This document shows positions 60,321-64,000 of a DNA stretch of 64,000 nucleotides, one piece after another. This stretch comes from Saccharofermentans sp. (GTDB lineage: Bacteria > Bacillota > Clostridia > Saccharofermentanales > Saccharofermentanaceae). A model generated the notes under the pieces. The model was not told where the DNA came from, ran no database searches, and saw only the letters and a program-made list of their open reading frames with translations. The position numbers and the translations under genes were made by a program. Numbering within the stretch: position 1 is the stretch's first letter; every line of letters starts with the position of its first letter. The stretch covers positions 39,186-103,185 of the forward strand of contig JAILMW010000005.1 of NCBI GenBank assembly GCA_024692235.1, in the 5' to 3' direction.

Positions 60321-61860
60321 TTCCTTGAGACGTATCGCGGGGAGGATCACTGCTCTGATATTGGCCGTTGGGATATCCGTATCTTTCTTGAGCCCGTTGA
60401 TGAGCAGGGAAGTTGCAGCTGTAGTAGATCAGCCGGTACTTACCATTCCTACCCTGGATGAAGTCAACTGTGCCGCTTATTGTGTATACGATAAGACCGC
60501 TGACCAGATAATCATGAGCAAGACTCCTCACAACAGAGTCTATCCCGCGTCCATGACCAAGATCATGACCGCGCAGCTCGCGCTTGATTATCTCGATACC
60601 GATGCCTATCTCACGGTATCCCAGAACGCTCTGGATAATGTTACCAGTGACTCCACCCTGATGTATGTCACTCTCGGCGAGGAACTTAAGGTATCCGAGC
60701 TCCTTTACGGACTGATGCTTCCTTCCGGTAACGACGCGGCCAATGTACTGGCTGAAGGAGTTATAGATGCGATGCTGGATAACTATCCGGTCGGAGGAGA
60801 TGCAGTAGGACCCGACGGAGTAAACTCTCAGTATCTCGTAGATACTCTGGGTGTTACCGAGCAGGAGATCAGGGACAGCTATAAGCTCTCTGCTTTTGCC
60901 GAGCTCATGAACCTTCGCGCCAATAACATCGGTTGCACGGGTACACACTTCGTAAATGCTCACGGACTTCACAGTGACGAGCACTATACGACGGCGAGCG
61001 ATCTTACGAAGATCATGGCAAGTGCGTGCCAGAATCCTGATTTCTGTACAGTCATCAGTTCTCCGACACACATATTCGCGGCGACTAATGCGCATCCCAA
61101 TGACGCATGGTCTATCGTTACCAATTCCAATAAGATATTAAGCGACCCGTGGCTTTGCGCTACTACGCCCGAAGGCGAGGATACTCATATCACGGCCTTC
61201 ATCGGCGGTAAGACGGGTACCACTTCCATAGCAGGAACCGGAATGACTACTTATTCGGTCAATGAGAACGGTCACGAGCTCTTTATCTCCGTTTGCGGTA
61301 TTCCTTCTGAGGAGTACAGCAACCAGACGATCTATGTAGCTTCAGTCGTAGCATACGGTAACCTTACATGCTGGAATAACGATCCTACGAGCGTACTTCC
61401 CGGTACAACGGGAGATTACAGAAGGTCTAACTCTACTACGGCGGAGCTTCCCATGTATGATCCTCTTATAGTTCCCGGAGATACGATCGATGTTGATTAT
61501 ATGCCGGAAGGCTATACTCCCCCTCAAGTCACCGAACCTTCTGAGACGGATCCTTCTACCGAAGAGACGGATGCTACAGTCGAAGCAAGTACCGAAGGCA
61601 GCGGTGAAGATGATCGCGACACCGACTCCGATACCGACGAGGATGAGGGTGAAGAGATCGATAAGAGTACTCTCAAAGGAAAGTTCCTCTCTACATCCGT
61701 AGGAAAGTTCGTTCACAAGAGACCTTTTATATCAGGCGTAGCAGTAGGACTTATGATACTGATCATCGTGATCGTAGCTATCCTTATCGTAAGGAGCGTC
61801 AGCAACAATAAGAAGAGAAGAAGAAAGGCAAGACCTTATAACGGTAACGTCAGTCTCTGA
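60313..61860 (+). CDS. D-alanyl-D-alanine carboxypeptidase (S11 family)
   Basis: 515 residues. A signal peptide/anchor is followed by the penicillin-binding SxxK (PASMTKIM), SGN (LPSGNDAAN) and KTG (GGKTGTT) motifs. A Ser/Thr/Glu-rich linker (about 405-450) leads to a C-terminal membrane segment ([20 protein letters not shown]) with a basic cytoplasmic tail. The enzyme trims the terminal D-Ala from peptidoglycan stem peptides on the outer face of the membrane. Start at 60313 (GGAG at 60303-60306); ATG 60307 is too close to that site. The C-terminal anchor is a true transmembrane helix, not the amphipathic helix of E. coli PBP5. It overlaps gyrA by 8 bp. Confidence 0.9.
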   Translation: MNNSLRRIAGRITALILAVGISVSFLSPLMSREVAAVVDQPVLTIPTLDEVNCAAYCVYDKTADQIIMSKTPHNRVYPASMTKIMTAQLALDYLDTDAYLTVSQNALDNVTSDSTLMYVTLGEELKVSELLYGLMLPSGNDAANVLAEGVIDAMLDNYPVGGDAVGPDGVNSQYLVDTLGVTEQEIRDSYKLSAFAELMNLRANNIGCTGTHFVNAHGLHSDEHYTTASDLTKIMASACQNPDFCTVISSPTHIFAATNAHPNDAWSIVTNSNKILSDPWLCATTPEGEDTHITAFIGGKTGTTSIAGTGMTTYSVNENGHELFISVCGIPSEEYSNQTIYVASVVAYGNLTCWNNDPTSVLPGTTGDYRRSNSTTAELPMYDPLIVPGDTIDVDYMPEGYTPPQVTEPSETDPSTEETDATVEASTEGSGEDDRDTDSDTDEDEGEEIDKSTLKGKFLSTSVGKFVHKRPFISGVAVGLMILIIVIVAILIVRSVSNNKKRRRKARPYNGNVSL

Positions 61861-61880
61861 CGTATCATATGAACAATAAC

Positions 61881-61917
61881 AAAGAAGCAGCTTCCAAGGA
61901 GGCTGCTTCTTTTGTTT
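61881..61917 (+). terminator. Terminator after the carboxypeptidase gene
   Basis: GAAGCAGC (61884-61891) and GCTGCTTC (61902-61909) with a short loop, followed by TTTTGTTT. Confidence 0.85.
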
Positions 61918-61938
61918 CAACAATATATGAAAGACCGA

Positions 61939-62337
61939 TCACTCATAACCTTTCCTTACGCTGTCCTCGTCGTCGTCGTGATCTGCCTCGCAGTCATCGT
62001 GCTTCATCCACTCGTAATCAAATCTGGGATCTTTCTCAGGCGGGATATATTCTCCGGTATTGAGGTTGGGATCATGCTTTTCCGGATCGTATTTTTCCAT
62101 CTGTCCAGGTATTCTTAAGAAAGCTTTTCGCATATAAACGATCGTGAAGCTCAATGATATGGACCACATGATCCCGAATATAAGCGTAACCGCACCGGAA
62201 GAAGATCCGGAAGCAATACCTCTGATACCCTTGACGATCATCGATACACCTACCGCAATAAAGGGCAACAGCAAGAGGAGCGACAGGAGCATGACTACTT
62301 TTTGAGCATCGGACTTTTTATCATTATCATAAGACAT
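61939..62337 (-). CDS. Small two-TM membrane protein, unknown
   Basis: 132 residues. Two membrane segments (about 15-37 and 53-75) and a C-terminal acidic tail rich in Asp/His (HDDCEADHDDDED). The start at 62337 has GGGAGG 8 bp upstream. No family is recognised. The tail might bind metals; that is a guess. Confidence 0.65.
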   Translation of the reverse strand: MSYDNDKKSDAQKVVMLLSLLLLLPFIAVGVSMIVKGIRGIASGSSSGAVTLIFGIMWSISLSFTIVYMRKAFLRIPGQMEKYDPEKHDPNLNTGEYIPPEKDPRFDYEWMKHDDCEADHDDDEDSVRKGYE

Positions 62338-62390
62338 ACAACACACCTCCCGATTATATTCCGCTTACATTATACATCTTCCGGCAATAT

Positions 62391-62416
62391 AAAAGACCTG
62401 CCCCGAAGGACAGGCC
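62391..62416 (-). terminator. Terminator of the lactate/malate dehydrogenase gene
   Basis: On the minus strand GGCCTGTCC and GGGCAGGTC form a 9-bp stem (two wobbles) closed by a TTCG loop and followed by TTTTAT. Confidence 0.85.
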
Positions 62417-62448
62417 TTATTAAGATCAAAATAAGATCAGCTTCTGTA

Positions 62449-63402
62449 TCAGAGATCCTTAACGCTCTCGATAGCAGCGCGGATATTCTCCTCAGACTTA
62501 TTGAAGAGATCCATCTCAGTAGCATTGAGAGGAAGCTCAAGGATCTTCTCAACACCGGATCCGCCGAGTACGCAAGGAACGTTCATAGCGATGTCCTTCT
62601 TACCATACTGGCCGTCAAGCTTTGTACATACTGTACGTACTGTGTGCTCGTTGTTGAGGATGGACTCTGCAAGAGTTGTAGCGGAAACAGCGATACCGTT
62701 GAATGTAGCTCTCTTGAGCTTGATGATCTCTGCACCGGAAAGTCTTGTCTTGTCAGCGATCTCAGCCTTCTGCTCGTCGTTAAGCTCAACACCGATAAGC
62801 TTAGCATACTCATCAACAGGCATACCTGCGATGTGTGTACGGCTCCAGCAAGGGAACTGTGTCTCACCGTGCTCACCGAGAACATAACCGTGAACGTTTC
62901 TAACGTCAACGTTGAGCTTCTGAGAAAGGAGATATCTGAAACGAGCAGAGTCGAGGTTTGTACCGGAACCGATGATAGTACCTGTAGGAAGTCCTGTCCA
63001 CTCAGTAACCTTATAAGTAACAACATCACAAGGATTGGATACGAGCATGATGATACCGCCGTTGTAGTGCTGCATGATGCTGTCTGTGATGATGTGAGCA
63101 AGCTTTACGTTCTTAACAGCGAGGTCGATTCTTGTCTCGCCTTCTTTTCTGGGGATACCAGCTGTTACGATGATGATATCGCAATCCTTAACGTCAGAAT
63201 AATCACCTGCGTGAATGTTCATGTGACCAAGGAAAGGAAGTCCGTGGCTGATATCGAGAACCTCACCCTGAGCCTTATCTGTGTTAACGTCGATAAGAAC
63301 GAGCTCGGCACATGTCTGCTTGATAGACATAACGAATGCTACAGCAGCACCAACTGAACCTGCGCCGATAATGGCGATCTTGGAACCTTCTTTTTTGTCC
63401 AT
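62449..63402 (-). CDS. ldh: L-lactate dehydrogenase family enzyme (LDH/MDH)
   Basis: 317 residues, NAD-binding GAGSVGAAV, the specificity loop GIPRKEGETRIDL (Arg85 where LDH normally has Gln and MDH has Arg), SNPCDVVTY and catalytic His178 in GEHGET. GETR and the later ATFNGIAV (with Thr) are LDH-like, so lactate dehydrogenase is the first choice, but Arg at the key position points to possible oxaloacetate/malate use. Start with GGGGG upstream. An inverted repeat AGGCTC/GAGCCT lies in its leader (63435-63451). Confidence 0.85.
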   Translation of the reverse strand: MDKKEGSKIAIIGAGSVGAAVAFVMSIKQTCAELVLIDVNTDKAQGEVLDISHGLPFLGHMNIHAGDYSDVKDCDIIIVTAGIPRKEGETRIDLAVKNVKLAHIITDSIMQHYNGGIIMLVSNPCDVVTYKVTEWTGLPTGTIIGSGTNLDSARFRYLLSQKLNVDVRNVHGYVLGEHGETQFPCWSRTHIAGMPVDEYAKLIGVELNDEQKAEIADKTRLSGAEIIKLKRATFNGIAVSATTLAESILNNEHTVRTVCTKLDGQYGKKDIAMNVPCVLGGSGVEKILELPLNATEMDLFNKSEENIRAAIESVKDL

Positions 63403-63785
63403 AATAATGAACCCCCTAAAGATGTATTTTATTAAGGCTCGAAATGAGCCTGAAAAAAGCTAAAGAAAGAATAACAGAATCCATCAAGGAAATAAACCCT
63501 AATATAAATAAAATATAAAACATATTTACTTTATATATAGGACCGATCTTTTGTGTAATAAGACACAAGTAAAGACAGATCCAAGTTATACACCTAATTC
63601 AAATCGCGTTAACAGACTCTTATTATATGGACTATATAATAGAAAACAGGACTCACCTCCGGAAGGAGACGACCAGGTGCCGTGTAACCTCTTTGCAATA
63701 AAGCTCGAAATGCAGTGTTTGCAGGGGGTTCAAGGATCCCGGAAAAGGTACTTCAAAAAAATATCGAAATATTTGAAAAAAGTAC
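63403..63785. other. Gene-free A/T-rich spacer between ldh and the rRNA operon
   Basis: The spacer holds the ldh leader with the AGGCTC-5-GAGCCT hairpin (63435-63451), a very A/T-rich stretch (63484-63545) and upstream sequence of the rRNA promoters. Frames such as 63551-63871 show no ribosome site or family resemblance and overlap the rRNA promoter, so nothing coding is supported here. Confidence 0.6.
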
Positions 63786-63814
63786 TTGCAAAAGGGTTGG
63801 TTGCACGATATACT
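63786..63814 (+). promoter_or_regulatory. rRNA operon promoter P1
   Basis: TTGCAA (63786-63791), 17 bases, TATACT (63809-63814), preceded by A-rich sequence (TGAAAAAAGTACTTG) that may act as an UP element. Confidence 0.7.
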
Positions 63815-63880
63815 ATCGGAGCGCTTGAGGGAGAGCACAAAAGAGCTCAGACAAAAGCGCAAAGGAACTGAAAAAAGTGC

Positions 63881-63909
63881 TTGACAAAGCAAAACTGGTT
63901 TGGTATCCT
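63881..63909 (+). promoter_or_regulatory. rRNA operon promoter P2
   Basis: TTGACA (63881-63886), 17 bases, TATCCT (63904-63909). The flank TGAAAAAAGTGCTTG repeats the P1 flank, so the two are tandem duplicates about 95 bp apart. Confidence 0.8.
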
Positions 63910-64000
63910 TACTAAGCACTTCGCGAGAGGGAAACACCTCGGACGAGGGCGCGGATCTTGAAAATTGAATAGAATGCAGAACTTGAAAACAACGAGCCTT
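63910..64000 (+). other. rRNA operon leader (16S gene just outside)
   Basis: The sequence GGATCTTGAAAATTGAAT (63953-63970) and following AACTTGAAAACAACGAGCC are typical of the boxA-like antitermination and processing leader before 16S rRNA in Bacillota. The 16S gene itself is expected within about 100-200 bp beyond the window; it is not present here. Confidence 0.7.

Noticed and set aside
63720..63745. A GGGGGTTCAAGGATCCC segment resembling a tRNA T-arm
   Set aside because: No acceptor, D-arm or anticodon arm can be fitted around it, so it is not a tRNA.
63551..63871. A 106-codon plus-strand frame before the rRNA promoters
   Set aside because: No ribosome binding site, no family likeness, and it runs through rRNA promoter P1; treated as non-coding.
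63653..63937. A 94-codon minus-strand frame across both rRNA promoters
   Set aside because: It overlaps both promoters and shows no coding signs.

Overview
The window looks like a chromosomal segment from an anaerobic, low-to-mid GC Bacillota (class Clostridia). Supporting signs are AGGAGG-type ribosome binding sites throughout, many lipoproteins with E/D/T/S/P-rich linkers, an HPr kinase-murB-rapZ-whiA block, an rpmH-rnpA-yidD-yidC-jag-mnmE-mnmG-rsmG block, and a cellodextrin phosphorolysis locus typical of fibre-associated (rumen or gut) Clostridia. A genus cannot be assigned from sequence alone; a Saccharofermentans- or Oscillospiraceae-like organism is a guess. No phage, IS element, CRISPR array or complete tRNA/rRNA gene was seen. 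The right edge enters an rRNA operon leader.

Layout. 1-5.9 kb: a sensor kinase (cut by the window edge), two secreted lipoproteins and a polytopic membrane protein. 6-9 kb: a PD-(D/E)XK-like protein with a cluster of GTAC-centred dyads at its 3' end, then two minus-strand CobW/COG0523 GTPases, one with a long His-rich metal-binding tract and one fused to a DUF1980-like domain. 9.1-13.7 kb: PAP2 phosphatase, tRNA-dihydrouridine synthase, DUF4203-like membrane protein, a candidate small RNA, a D-2-hydroxyacid dehydrogenase and an orphan CbiG-like protein.

13.8-36 kb is the accessory heart of the window. Three tandem paralogous ~880-residue lipoproteins each join a long N-terminal domain and an acidic linker to a C-terminal sugar ABC solute-binding domain. 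A 38-codon remnant of a fourth paralogue follows. Then come a MalF/MalG-type permease pair, an HlyD-like adaptor, a two-TM protein with a MacB-PCD-like ectodomain, a lipoprotein, a smaller solute-binding lipoprotein, cellobiose phosphorylase and cellodextrin phosphorylase. The likely logic is capture of cello-oligosaccharides at the surface, import by an ABC system whose ATPase is encoded elsewhere, and phosphorolysis in the cytoplasm to glucose-1-phosphate plus glucose. The adaptor and PCD-like protein are unusual partners for a sugar importer and are the best candidate for something undescribed.

36-49.7 kb: housekeeping and envelope genes (hprK, murB, rapZ, whiA, a PQQ-type propeller protein, a uridine-kinase-like NTPase, metA, an NAD(P)HX dehydratase, alr) mixed with lipoproteins and unknowns. 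49.8-61.9 kb: a ribosomal protein, RNase P, membrane insertion and tRNA modification block, an ECF sigma/anti-sigma-like pair, gyrA and a D,D-carboxypeptidase. 62-64 kb: a small membrane protein, a lactate/malate-dehydrogenase family enzyme and tandem rRNA promoters reading out of the window.

Stretches over 300 bp without an intact gene are 22174-22609 (terminator, signal-peptide remnant, duplicated terminator/promoter module, promoter) and 63403-64000 (ldh leader, AT-rich spacer, two rRNA promoters, rRNA leader).
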